A DNA stretch of 21,424 nucleotides. Origin: Betaproteobacteria bacterium (GTDB taxonomy: Bacteria > Pseudomonadota > Gammaproteobacteria > Burkholderiales > SG8-39). This document shows, one piece after another, positions 6,557 to 14,255 of the stretch. Positions within the stretch are counted from its first letter, which is position 1, and every line of letters starts with the position of its first letter. The DNA is taken from positions 1-21,424 of the forward strand of contig CANIIN010000005.1 in the NCBI GenBank assembly GCA_947467405.1. Reading direction: 5' to 3'. The position numbers and the translations under genes were made by a program. Below the pieces are notes generated by a model. The model was given only the letters and a program-made list of their open reading frames with translations. It made no database searches and was not told where the DNA came from.

Positions 6557-7701
6557 TGGATCGCCCTGACATGCCAAACCCCGCTGTCCAGAACAAGTGT
6601 TCTGTCACATCCCAATTCGTTGTTAGCCTGCTCATGACCGGGCAATTCAGCAATGACGATTTCACCTTCCGCACGCAATCGATCGACAAGATTCCTCAAT
6701 TCCCCATCGTCAACGAGCGGGCTAAGTATGCCGCGTCTAACCTGAATACCGCCAACCCCGCTGGCGAAATCCATCAGATCCATGCTGAAACCGGTGGCCG
6801 GGCGCGCACGCCCGAAGGCTTTGCCTACCTCATCGTATCGTCCGCCCAAAGCCACCGCGCTGGCGCGTCCCGGCACGTAGGCCGAGAAGACCACGCCACT
6901 GTGGTAACGATAGCCGCGCAGATCGGCCAGATCGATGCTGACGTCATAACTTGCCCCATCAGTCAGCCGCTCCAGGTCGGTCAGCGCAGCATGAATCTCC
7001 GGGAGATCGGGCAAGTATCGCTTCGCATCGGCAAGGACACCATGAGCCCCATAAAGCTTCGGCAGCAAGCGCAGGGCTTCGCCGACACGTCCGTCAAGCG
7101 AAGCGGACAATTCCGTCACTTCTGGAATGTCTTTCGACACCAGCGCGGCGAGCAATCGACGTTCCAGGTCGGCCTCGACTTTTCCATGTCTGCATAGCGA
7201 GCGAAATACGGCGACATGACCAATATCGATTCTGGCGTCATTCCGGCCGCAGGCTGACAGAGCCTTGAAGAGCAGGGTCTGGATTTCCAGGTCGCTTTCG
7301 ATGCCCGCATGGCCATATATTTCCGCCCCGATCTGCACTGGCTCGCGGGTAGAGTCCTGTCCCCGAGCACGGGTATGGAGCACACTGCCGCAATAGCTGA
7401 GCCGGGCAACACCGACTCTGTTGAGCAGATGCGCATCAATTCTCGCCACTTGGGGAGTGATGTCCGCGCGGAGTCCCATCATCCGGCCGGAAATCTGGTC
7501 CACGAGTTTGAAGGTGCGCAGATCGAGATCCTCGCCTGTTCCGGTTAAAAGGGACTCAACGTACTCGAGCATCGGCGGCATGACAAAGAGGTAGCCATGC
7601 ACCCTAAACAGCTCGAGCAGACGCGCGCGCAGGTACTCCACACGTTGCGCTTCCGGTGGAAGGATGTCCTGAATATTCTCCGGAAGAAGCCAGTTACGCA
7701 T
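6553..7701 (-). CDS. hisZ: ATP phosphoribosyltransferase regulatory subunit HisZ
   Basis: HisZ is a paralogue of the histidyl-tRNA synthetase catalytic core. With the short form of HisG it forms the hetero-octameric enzyme for the first step of histidine synthesis and mediates feedback inhibition. The 382-residue protein starts MRNWLLPENIQDILPP, the usual HisZ opening. It keeps the class II aminoacyl-tRNA synthetase fold, with GLRADITPQVAR at residues 76-87 in the place of the HisRS LRPEGT motif, and a C-terminal ALGGRYDE plus GFSMDL segment. It lacks the HisRS anticodon-binding domain, which explains the shorter length. Its presence implies a short-form hisG elsewhere. It sits 33 bases after the DUF2065 gene and before purA, the standard betaproteobacterial position. 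Confidence 0.93.
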   Translation of the reverse strand: MRNWLLPENIQDILPPEAQRVEYLRARLLELFRVHGYLFVMPPMLEYVESLLTGTGEDLDLRTFKLVDQISGRMMGLRADITPQVARIDAHLLNRVGVARLSYCGSVLHTRARGQDSTREPVQIGAEIYGHAGIESDLEIQTLLFKALSACGRNDARIDIGHVAVFRSLCRHGKVEADLERRLLAALVSKDIPEVTELSASLDGRVGEALRLLPKLYGAHGVLADAKRYLPDLPEIHAALTDLERLTDGASYDVSIDLADLRGYRYHSGVVFSAYVPGRASAVALGGRYDEVGKAFGRARPATGFSMDLMDFASGVGGIQVRRGILSPLVDDGELRNLVDRLRAEGEIVIAELPGHEQANNELGCDRTLVLDSGVWHVRAIQ

Positions 7702-7734
7702 ATCAGTATCGATGTCGAATGCTTGGAAGGCGCA

Positions 7735-7920
7735 TCAGCGCGCCATGAAAAGGACTGTCAGCCCGGACAACATGGCCACCAATCCGAAAATGCGCAGTTG
7801 CCCGTCGCCAACGACTGCGATGCGATTTACGGCACTGCGCCACAGCGAAGGCGCCATGAAAGGGACAACACCCTCGAGAATGAACAGCAACCCCACGGCC
7901 GTAAGAAGATGACTCGCCAA
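7735..7920 (-). CDS. DUF2065 membrane microprotein (YjeT-like), TTG start
   Basis: A 61-residue protein (MASHLLTAVGLLFILEGVVP...) matching the DUF2065/YjeT family found next to hflKC in many proteobacteria. Two hydrophobic segments (about residues 4-22 and 40-58) flank a short basic loop with the typical PFMAPSLWR motif; the family is predicted to lie in the inner membrane, and its function is unknown. The codon at 7918-7920 is TTG, 11 bases after the hflC stop. No upstream alternative fits, and family members begin at this point, so TTG initiation is my call. Location suggests, but does not prove, a link to the HflKC-FtsH complex. Confidence 0.85.
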   Translation of the reverse strand: MASHLLTAVGLLFILEGVVPFMAPSLWRSAVNRIAVVGDGQLRIFGLVAMLSGLTVLFMAR

Positions 7921-7931
7921 GCCCGATACGG

Positions 7932-8810
7932 CTACTTGCCGCCCCTGCCCGGAGTTCTGAAATATTTGAAAAAATCGGAACTCGGCTCCATGACCAGAAC
8001 GTCGCTCTTGCTCTTGAAGCCGGCTCTGTATGCCTCCAGGCTCCGGTAGAACGAGTAGAACTCCGGATTCTCGTTGAAGGCTTGAGCGTAAATGGCCGAA
8101 GCCTTGCGGTCGCCCTCACCCTTGATGCGCTGAGCATCCTTGTAGGCCTCGGCAATGATGATTTCGCGCTCCTTGTCCGCTTCCGCACGGACCTTCTCTC
8201 CGTCCGAAAAGCCCTGAGAACGAAGCTCGGATGCGACGCTCTTTCGCTCCGCATCCATACGCCGGAACACCGACTCACTGACTTCCTGCGGAAGCTCAAC
8301 ACGCTTGAGCCGGACATCGACGATATCCACGCCGATCTTCTTCGCGTCCTCCTCGACCTTGTCCCGAACGACTTCCATGATCTTGTCCCTTTCCCCCGAG
8401 ACGACATCGTGGACGGTGCGCTTGCCGAACTCTTCTCGTAACGCCGAGTTCACAGTCTGAGCAAGCCGCGTCTGGGCACGGACTTCATCGCCCTGTACGC
8501 TGATGTAGTACTGCTTCAGATCCAGGATCTTCCACTTGACGAAGGAGTCAACGAGCACGTTCTTCTTCTCGGAAGTAATGAAGCGCTCCGTATCGGGATT
8601 GTCCAACGTCAGTATGCGGTTATCGAAATAGCGCACGTTCTGGATCAGCGGCCATTTGAAATGCAGGCCCGGCTGCTCGATGATTTCCTTGATTTCCCCT
8701 AACTGGAAGACCAGCGCCCTTTCACGCTGATCCACGGTAAAGACCGACAAGGCACCGAGCACGACGGCGGTGACCAGAACGGCGATAGAGATACCTGCAC
8801 GATTGTCCAT
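7932..8810 (-). CDS. hflC: FtsH protease modulator HflC (SPFH/stomatin family)
   Basis: HflC and HflK form a large SPFH cage in the inner membrane that surrounds and restrains the AAA+ protease FtsH. The 292-residue protein has one N-terminal membrane segment (about residues 7-25), then the SPFH domain beginning VDQRERALVFQLGE, and a long coiled-coil region rich in Glu, Lys and Arg (about 185-250) on the periplasmic side. It is shorter than E. coli HflC (334). The start codon overlaps the hflK stop by one base (TAATG), as expected for partners made in fixed ratio. Confidence 0.96.
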   Translation of the reverse strand: MDNRAGISIAVLVTAVVLGALSVFTVDQRERALVFQLGEIKEIIEQPGLHFKWPLIQNVRYFDNRILTLDNPDTERFITSEKKNVLVDSFVKWKILDLKQYYISVQGDEVRAQTRLAQTVNSALREEFGKRTVHDVVSGERDKIMEVVRDKVEEDAKKIGVDIVDVRLKRVELPQEVSESVFRRMDAERKSVASELRSQGFSDGEKVRAEADKEREIIIAEAYKDAQRIKGEGDRKASAIYAQAFNENPEFYSFYRSLEAYRAGFKSKSDVLVMEPSSDFFKYFRTPGRGGK

Positions 8811-10021
8811 TACCGGTCTCCTCGCTCTCTTGCACGAAGTGCGTCCCTGGACCTCGCTCCGGCATCCGGCGGCGGGGCAACGGGCTCAACCTGCGCAGGC
8901 AACTTTGGCCCAGGCGACGCGGCTGCGGGTTCACCCAGTGCACTGGCACCAGACATCTGGATGATCTTGTCGAGCGGCAGGTACAGCATTTGGCTTCCGG
9001 CACGGGCATCGACCATGACCTTCGAGGTCGACGTCAGAATCTGCTGCATCGTGTCGAGATACATGCGCTCGCGCGTCACCACTGGCGCCTTGTTGTACTC
9101 GATGACGATGGACTTGAAGCGTGACGCCTCACCCTCTGAATTCGCAATCACGCGCTGCTTGTATCCATTTGCCTCTTCCATGAGTCTGGCGGCCGTTCCG
9201 CGAGCCTTAGGAACGACGTCGTTGTAGTAGGCCTGCCCCTCGTTCTTCTGGCGCTCGAGATCCTGCTTGGCCCGTACGGCATCGTCAAATGCGGCCTGAA
9301 CCTGCTCCGGCGGCTGAGCGTTCTGCATCGTGACCTTGCTGACAGCGATGCCGGTGTTGTACCGGTCAAGAATCTCCTGCATGAGCTTCTGCGCCGCTAC
9401 CGCCACCTGCTCGCGGCCTTCGTAAAGGACGAAATCCATCTTGTTCTTGCCTACGATCTCCCGGAATGCCGTCTCCGCAGCCTGCATGACGGTCTCCTCC
9501 GGGCGCCGATTGTTGAACAAGTATTCCTGCGGGTCCTTGAGGATGTACTGGACGGCGAACTGTATGTCGATCATGTTCTCGTCGTCAGTCAACATCAGCG
9601 ACTCACGCAGCACTTTCGTCTTGACGCTGTTGCGATATCCAACCTCGACCGTGCGGACTCCGGTCAGGTCCACGATCTCATGGGTCTGGAGCGGAATCGG
9701 TAGCCGCCAACGCAGGCCGGCGTTCGTGACCTCGGAGAATTTCCCGAAGGTCAGAACAACCCCTCGCTGGCCCTCCACAACGATATAGAAGCCGCTTGCA
9801 AGCCAGACCACGGCTATCAAGCCGACAACCAAGCCAAACCCGCCACCAATCTGGCGCATGCTCGGAGGTTCAGACCCGCCTCCTCCAGGCGCGCGCCTGC
9901 CCCCGAATATGCCATTCAGCTTGCGGCTGAAATTGCGCCACATCTCATCGAGATCCGGAGGACGCTGATTGTCGCCGCCCCCGCTTCCGCGCTTGCCCCA
10001 TTGGGGGTCATTCAATGACAT
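8810..10021 (-). CDS. hflK: FtsH protease modulator HflK (SPFH/stomatin family)
   Basis: Partner of HflC in the membrane cage around FtsH. The 403 residues comprise a Gly- and Pro-rich cytoplasmic N-terminus (about 1-57, opening MSLNDPQWGKRGSGGG), one transmembrane helix (about 60-83), the SPFH domain starting FYIVVEGQRGVVLTFGKF, a coiled-coil region (about 240-320) and a Pro/Ala-rich C-terminal tail ending in alternating Arg and acidic residues. This is close to the E. coli length of 419. ATG 10021 has GGGA eight bases before it. The gene follows hflX after 85 bases that contain a stem-loop, so hflKC output may be set separately from hflX. Confidence 0.96.
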   Translation of the reverse strand: MSLNDPQWGKRGSGGGDNQRPPDLDEMWRNFSRKLNGIFGGRRAPGGGGSEPPSMRQIGGGFGLVVGLIAVVWLASGFYIVVEGQRGVVLTFGKFSEVTNAGLRWRLPIPLQTHEIVDLTGVRTVEVGYRNSVKTKVLRESLMLTDDENMIDIQFAVQYILKDPQEYLFNNRRPEETVMQAAETAFREIVGKNKMDFVLYEGREQVAVAAQKLMQEILDRYNTGIAVSKVTMQNAQPPEQVQAAFDDAVRAKQDLERQKNEGQAYYNDVVPKARGTAARLMEEANGYKQRVIANSEGEASRFKSIVIEYNKAPVVTRERMYLDTMQQILTSTSKVMVDARAGSQMLYLPLDKIIQMSGASALGEPAAASPGPKLPAQVEPVAPPPDAGARSRDALRARERGDR

Positions 10022-10067
10022 AGATGTATCCCGGGAAACCGGTTCAGTTTGAGATGTAAAGGGATAT

Positions 10068-10096
10068 CAGAGCGCTGATTGCAAAAAACCGCTCTG
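10068..10096. repeat. inverted repeat between hflX and hflK
   Basis: CAGAGCG (10068-10074) and CGCTCTG (10090-10096) form a seven-base stem with a 15-base loop. Read on the coding (minus) strand, the loop contains a run of six T. It lies right after the hflX stop. Because the T-run is inside the loop and not after the stem, it does not look like a normal intrinsic terminator; it may be an mRNA processing or stability element. Confidence 0.4.
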
Positions 10097-10106
10097 CCTT
10101 CTACCA

Positions 10107-11261
10107 CTAGTAATAGCCGACCGACGATCCTTCCGCACCACCGAGCGCCTGCACAGTTCTCAGGGCAGCTTTTGATACCGCGAATTCAGTCAGTGCGATG
10201 CGTAGTCCTTCAAGACCAACACCCGTTCTGGCACTAAGCCGAACGCGCGAAATCTTACCATATTCATCTCTGTCATAGCCCGCTCCGACGTCGCTCTTGT
10301 CGATCTTGTTCCAGACCAGGATCTGCGGAATTGCGCCAGCACCGATTTCCACCAGAACCTTGTTGACTTCATCGATCTGGTCGTTCCGTACGGCACTGCT
10401 GGAATCAACGATGTGAAGCAGCACATCGGCATGAACCGTCTCTTCCAGAGTAGCCCGAAAGGCTTCGATCAGGGTGTGCGGCAATTCCCTGATAAAACCG
10501 ACGGTGTCGGACATCACCAATTGTCCGGTGCCCTCCATGTAAAGACGCCTTGTCGTGGTGTCCAATGTGGCGAAAAGTTGGTCTGCCTCATAGCTGCCTG
10601 CATGAGTCAGTTTGTTGAAAAGGGTGGATTTTCCGGCATTGGTATAGCCCACCAGCGAGACCGAAAGAATGCCGCTCCTGTGTCGCGATCGACGCTGAAC
10701 GTCACGCTGCTTCTTGATGCGGACCAATTCGTCCTTGACTACTTTGACGCGTCGACCGATCAGGCGGCGGTCGATTTCCAACTGAGTTTCGCCCATCCCC
10801 CCCAGAAACCCGGTGCCGCCTCGTTGGCGCTCAAGGTGCGTCCATCCTCGAATCAGCCTGGTCGAGGATCGCTCCAGTTGCGCCAACTCGACCTGCAACT
10901 TCCCTTCATGGCTCTTTGCCCGTTGCGCAAAAATATCAATGATGAGGGATGCCCGGTCTACGACACGAATCCCCAAGGCCTTTTCCAGATTTCTTTCCTG
11001 AGCCGGGGATAATTCATGGTTGAAGATGACCATCCCTGCATTCTCGCGCTGCGCAGCCGCACGTATTTCCTCAACCTTCCCTGATCCGGCAAACAACGCC
11101 GAATCCGGCTTGCTGCGTTTGCCGGAAATATAGGCATGGGGGACGATTCCAGCGCTAACAGCCAGAAGTCCGAGTTCCTCAAGGCTTTCCAGGAAACCCA
11201 TCTGCCCGAAATCAAGGCCTACCAGGATGGCACGATCAGGTTCGTGCTCCCGGTTACGCAT
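10107..11261 (-). CDS. hflX: GTPase HflX (ribosome-splitting factor)
   Basis: HflX is a GTPase that binds the 50S subunit and splits stalled 70S ribosomes under stress. The 384-residue protein (E. coli 426) has the N-terminal HflX nucleotide-binding domain (about 1-120), a helical linker with the glycine-rich GTGFLGGMGETQLE segment at 149-162, and a G domain with G1 GYTNAGKST (205-213), G3 DTVG (252-255), G4 NKID (318-321) and G5 SART (343-346). The C-terminal extension seen in E. coli is shorter here. ATG 11261 is 75 bases after hfq, the usual hfq-hflX order. The linker loop has Met where most family members have Pro (GPGE), which is discussed in the findings. Confidence 0.96.
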   Translation of the reverse strand: MRNREHEPDRAILVGLDFGQMGFLESLEELGLLAVSAGIVPHAYISGKRSKPDSALFAGSGKVEEIRAAAQRENAGMVIFNHELSPAQERNLEKALGIRVVDRASLIIDIFAQRAKSHEGKLQVELAQLERSSTRLIRGWTHLERQRGGTGFLGGMGETQLEIDRRLIGRRVKVVKDELVRIKKQRDVQRRSRHRSGILSVSLVGYTNAGKSTLFNKLTHAGSYEADQLFATLDTTTRRLYMEGTGQLVMSDTVGFIRELPHTLIEAFRATLEETVHADVLLHIVDSSSAVRNDQIDEVNKVLVEIGAGAIPQILVWNKIDKSDVGAGYDRDEYGKISRVRLSARTGVGLEGLRIALTEFAVSKAALRTVQALGGAEGSSVGYY

Positions 11262-11281
11262 AGCGCCTGACCATCAGTTGG

Positions 11282-11308
11282 GTGTCAAACCGTTAGACCG
11301 ACACGGTT
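11282..11308. repeat. mutually exclusive stem-loops in the hfq-hflX spacer
   Basis: GTGTC (11282-11286) can pair with GACAC (11300-11304), while AACCGT (11288-11293) can pair with ACGGTT (11303-11308). The two right arms share bases 11303-11304, so only one stem can form fully at a time. The whole spacer is 75 bases and has no U-tract. The arms are short and chance is possible. Confidence 0.25.
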
Positions 11309-11336
11309 GCGCGGCCGGGCAACAGTTCCAGTCGGA

Positions 11337-11576
11337 TCAGTTCTCGCCGGAGTGCTCAATAGAGAAATTGACCGCTCTGGATGGCACAACCGTCGAAATC
11401 GCGTGTTTGTAGACCATCTGGGTGACGGTATTCTTGAGCAGTACGACGTACTGGTCGAAAGACTCGATCTGACCCTGCAATTTGATTCCATTGACAAGAT
11501 AGATCGAAACCGGAACGTGTTCCTTCCGAAGCGTGTTCAGGAATGGATCTTGTAAGAGTTGTCCCTTGTTGCTCAT
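11337..11576 (-). CDS. hfq: RNA chaperone Hfq
   Basis: Hfq is a hexameric Sm-like protein that binds U-rich small-RNA ends and A-rich mRNA motifs and promotes sRNA-mRNA pairing. All 79 residues are readable: Q9, D10 and F12 of the proximal face, the Sm1 core with the NGIKLQG turn (30-36) and the conserved SFDQY (39-43), and the Sm2 motif YKHAIST (56-62) with the Lys-His pair that binds the 3' uridine. The C-terminal tail after the core is only about a dozen residues with an acidic end, much shorter than the 102-residue E. coli protein and typical of betaproteobacteria. A G-rich stretch (GGGGGG) lies 7-12 bases before the ATG. Confidence 0.98.
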   Translation of the reverse strand: MSNKGQLLQDPFLNTLRKEHVPVSIYLVNGIKLQGQIESFDQYVVLLKNTVTQMVYKHAISTVVPSRAVNFSIEHSGEN

Positions 11577-11609
11577 GGATGAGCCCCCCGCTTTCTTATT
11601 CAGGCTTCT

Positions 11610-11639
11610 ACTCTAATCGATTTTTTCCGGTGCCGCCAA
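11610..11639 (-). promoter_or_regulatory. candidate hfq promoter
   Basis: On the minus strand TTGGCG (11634-11639) and TAGAGT (11610-11615), with an 18-base spacer, lie in the gap between der and hfq. Each hexamer matches four of the six consensus positions. A start near 11603 would give a leader of about 27 bases before the hfq ATG. hfq has its own promoters in other proteobacteria, so an internal promoter here is plausible. Confidence 0.35.
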
Positions 11640-11660
11640 GATTTCCGCGCAATCAATGCG

Positions 11661-12995
11661 TCATGCGCGCGGACGGACGTAGGGATTGCGTCCGGTGCGG
11701 AACTCGATCCGCAGCGGCGTACCTTCCAGACTGAATGTCTTCCTGAAAGTCGCCTCGAGATAGCGTCTGTACGTGTCGGGTATCGTGTCAAGCGCGTTGC
11801 CATGAACGATGACCACTGGCGGATTCCTTCCGCCTTGGTGGGCAAACCGCAGCTTGGGCCGGCCAGTACCCGATCTTGGTGGCTCCTGCTTGGCCACTGC
11901 CGCCAGAAGCACCCTGGTCAGCCGGGGAGTAGGAAGTTTGATCATGGCCGCATGATAGGCTCGGTCAACAGATGCCATCAGAGGCCCCAACCCCTGTGCG
12001 TTTCGGGCAGAAATGTAGTGGAACGCCGAGAACGACAGGAAATTCAGTTTCCGCGCTATGGCCCGTTTGACCATGTCGCGCTGGTAGTCATCCAGACCGT
12101 CCCACTTGTTTACCGCCACCACCAATGCACGTCCGCGCTCCAGAATGAATCCGGCGATATGTGCATCCTGCTCTGATATATCCGAATGGGCATCAAGAAC
12201 CAGCACCGTGACATTGGACTCATCGATCGCCTGAAGGGTCTTGACCACCGAAAACTTTTCAACAGCCTCGAAGACCTTTCCCTTGCGGCGAACACCGGCC
12301 GTATCAATCAGGGTGTAGTGCTTGTCGCCGAACTCGAAATCCACATGGATGCTGTCGCGAGTCGTTCCCGGCTGATCAAACGCGATCACCCGCTCAGCGC
12401 CGACCAACGCGTTGACCAGCGTTGACTTGCCTACATTCGGCCGCCCGACGATGGCAATTTTCGGAGTGCCGTCGTCGCTCTCCTCCTCCTCGTCAGCATC
12501 CTCTGGAAATGGCGCGAGAACTCCCTCCAGTAGCTCTCGGATGCCGTCCCCGTGAGCTGCCGAAATGGCATTGGGCTGTCCCAGCCCCAGTTCATGAAAC
12601 TCCGATTCGGCAATGTCGCTGTTCATGCCTTCGGCTTTGTTCACGACGAGCCATACCGGTCTGCCGATGCGCCGCAGTCCATCCGCAATCTGCCGGTCAT
12701 GCGCCGTCACGCCCATTCTGGCGTCAACCAGGAACACAATCACGTCCGCTTCTGCAATGGCAGCCTCGGTCTGGCGAGCCATTTCGGCAAACATGCCGTC
12801 CTTTGACTCCGGCTCCAGGCCACCGGTATCGACGACGAGAAACGGACGCTCGCCGATGCGCCCCATTCCATAGTGACGATCCCGGGTCAACCCGGGGAGA
12901 TCGGCCACCAACGCATCTCGCGTTCGGGTCAGGCGATTAAAGAGGGTGGACTTGCCCACATTGGGGCGTCCGACCAGCACGACTATCGGTTTCAT
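11661..12995 (-). CDS. der: ribosome biogenesis GTPase Der (EngA)
   Basis: Der is an essential double GTPase required for maturation of the 50S subunit. The 444-residue protein has two tandem G domains and a C-terminal KH-like domain. The first domain shows GRPNVGKS at 9-16, DTGG 56-59 and NKAE 119-122. The second shows GRPNVGKS at 184-191, DTAG 231-234 and NKWD 296-299. An acidic linker rich in Asp and Glu (about 164-175) joins them, and the KH-like domain (about 355-444) ends in a basic tail. It is somewhat shorter than E. coli Der (490). Start ATG 12995 has only a weak ribosome-binding site. It is separated from bamB by 105 bases, so it may begin a new transcription unit or be reached by read-through. 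Confidence 0.97.
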   Translation of the reverse strand: MKPIVVLVGRPNVGKSTLFNRLTRTRDALVADLPGLTRDRHYGMGRIGERPFLVVDTGGLEPESKDGMFAEMARQTEAAIAEADVIVFLVDARMGVTAHDRQIADGLRRIGRPVWLVVNKAEGMNSDIAESEFHELGLGQPNAISAAHGDGIRELLEGVLAPFPEDADEEEESDDGTPKIAIVGRPNVGKSTLVNALVGAERVIAFDQPGTTRDSIHVDFEFGDKHYTLIDTAGVRRKGKVFEAVEKFSVVKTLQAIDESNVTVLVLDAHSDISEQDAHIAGFILERGRALVVAVNKWDGLDDYQRDMVKRAIARKLNFLSFSAFHYISARNAQGLGPLMASVDRAYHAAMIKLPTPRLTRVLLAAVAKQEPPRSGTGRPKLRFAHQGGRNPPVVIVHGNALDTIPDTYRRYLEATFRKTFSLEGTPLRIEFRTGRNPYVRPRA

Positions 12996-13050
12996 GATTG
13001 TTTAGTTTCCGCCAAGATGGCCTGGAAAGGGATGTTTGAAAGATTCCGCA

Positions 13051-13064
13051 CGCCCCTTGGGGCG
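13051..13064. terminator. GC-rich hairpin between bamB and der
   Basis: A perfect palindrome, CGCCCC-TT-GGGGCG, in the 105-base gap between bamB and der. Read on the coding strand it is followed by TGCGGAATCTTTC, so there is no real U-tract. It could be a weak or factor-dependent terminator or an attenuator that lowers read-through into der. Confidence 0.3.
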
Positions 13065-13100
13065 AACATCCTGCTATCGAGAAGGACTCGCCTGGGGCCG

Positions 13101-14255
13101 CTAACGAAGCGCGAGGGCATACAGATTCCCGTTGCGGGTCTGCACCAGAAAACCTGACACGAGCGGTATTGGTGCAGCCGCAATTCCGCTGCCATCCGTT
13201 GCAAATCGACCTGTCAAGGCGCCTGTATCCCTGGACAGCAAGTGAACATTGCCCTGTATATCGCTGACCACGACATCATTGCCCAGAGCCAGCGGCGTGG
13301 TCAGGTTACGTCGAGCCAGCGCCTCCTGCTTCCATACGCTGGTCCCGGTCGAACGATCCAGCGCATGAACAGCACCCTTGTCATCGCTGACGAAGAGATA
13401 TCGTGCATCCGCCTGCAACCCCGAAAAACTGGACATTTCCCGAGCCCAGAGCGCCGCGCCGGTATTGATATCGAAGCAGGCGACCCGCCCCTGAAAAGCC
13501 ACGGCACATACTTCCCGCTCAGAGAGCCAAGGCAACCCTACGACGTCGGTCACTCGCTCCAATTCCGTCGATCCCTTGGGCAACGCAACCGTCGACTCCC
13601 AGCGCACACCACCGTTGGAAAGCGCAATGGCGACCAACTTTCCGCCTGAGAAACCTGCATAGGCGTAACCACGTTGAACCACCAGACCAGCAGGACTTCG
13701 AATCGAAAGCGACCCCGCCGAACGCTGGTACACCCATCGCCGGCGTCCATCCCTGGCATCCAGTGCGAACACCCGGCTGTCGGAACTCCGCACAATGACC
13801 ATATCTCCGGCCACAACAGGCGCCGCGAGCATCTCGCTGGAAACACGCGTGCGCCAACGCAAGGCTCCATCCTTGCTGGAAAATGCCATGACCTCGCCAT
13901 CCACCGTGCCGGCCACGACCAGATCCGCATCGGCTCCGACTCCGCCGGACAGTTTGCTTCCCGCAGCTATTCTCCAGATCTGACGTCCCGTCTGGGCATC
14001 AATCTGCGTAATCCCGCCTTCCTGTGACGCGGCATAAACCTGCCCGGCGACTACGGCCGGAAAAAAGACCGATGCCCCTGCTCCGCCGACGCTGGATTGC
14101 CATACGGACCGCATGGGAACGGCGTTGCTAATGTTGGGCAGCTCCGGAAGCTTGACGGGTTCATTGCCCCACCAATCAAAGGGATTCAGGCTGGGTAGAC
14201 TGGAGCAGCCCGCAACAAGCAGGACTGCTGCAATGGAAAGCGCGCGTCCCCACAT
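13101..14255 (-). CDS. bamB: outer-membrane assembly lipoprotein BamB
   Basis: BamB is the beta-propeller lipoprotein of the BAM complex, which folds and inserts beta-barrel proteins in the outer membrane. The 384-residue protein has a lipoprotein signal with the lipobox VAGC ending at Cys17. The mature part consists of repeated blades with PQQ-type strands, such as GALRWRTRVSSEM and GAVHALDRSTGTSVW, consistent with an eight-bladed propeller; it ends in a final blade with GFLVQTRNGNLYAL. Length is close to E. coli (392). Its ATG shares one base with the yfgM stop (TGATG). The conserved yfgM-bamB-der order is kept. Confidence 0.96.
   Translation of the reverse strand: MWGRALSIAAVLLVAGCSSLPSLNPFDWWGNEPVKLPELPNISNAVPMRSVWQSSVGGAGASVFFPAVVAGQVYAASQEGGITQIDAQTGRQIWRIAAGSKLSGGVGADADLVVAGTVDGEVMAFSSKDGALRWRTRVSSEMLAAPVVAGDMVIVRSSDSRVFALDARDGRRRWVYQRSAGSLSIRSPAGLVVQRGYAYAGFSGGKLVAIALSNGGVRWESTVALPKGSTELERVTDVVGLPWLSEREVCAVAFQGRVACFDINTGAALWAREMSSFSGLQADARYLFVSDDKGAVHALDRSTGTSVWKQEALARRNLTTPLALGNDVVVSDIQGNVHLLSRDTGALTGRFATDGSGIAAAPIPLVSGFLVQTRNGNLYALALR

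Noticed and set aside
7703..8407. 234-codon minus-strand ORF across hflC and DUF2065
   Set aside because: It is Arg- and Ser-rich, overlaps two genes with clear family matches, and has no start context.
11262..11287. Perfect TTGACA upstream of hflX as a promoter
   Set aside because: The -10 position at the right spacing reads CGCTAT and overlaps the hflX start codon, so it is unlikely to be functional.
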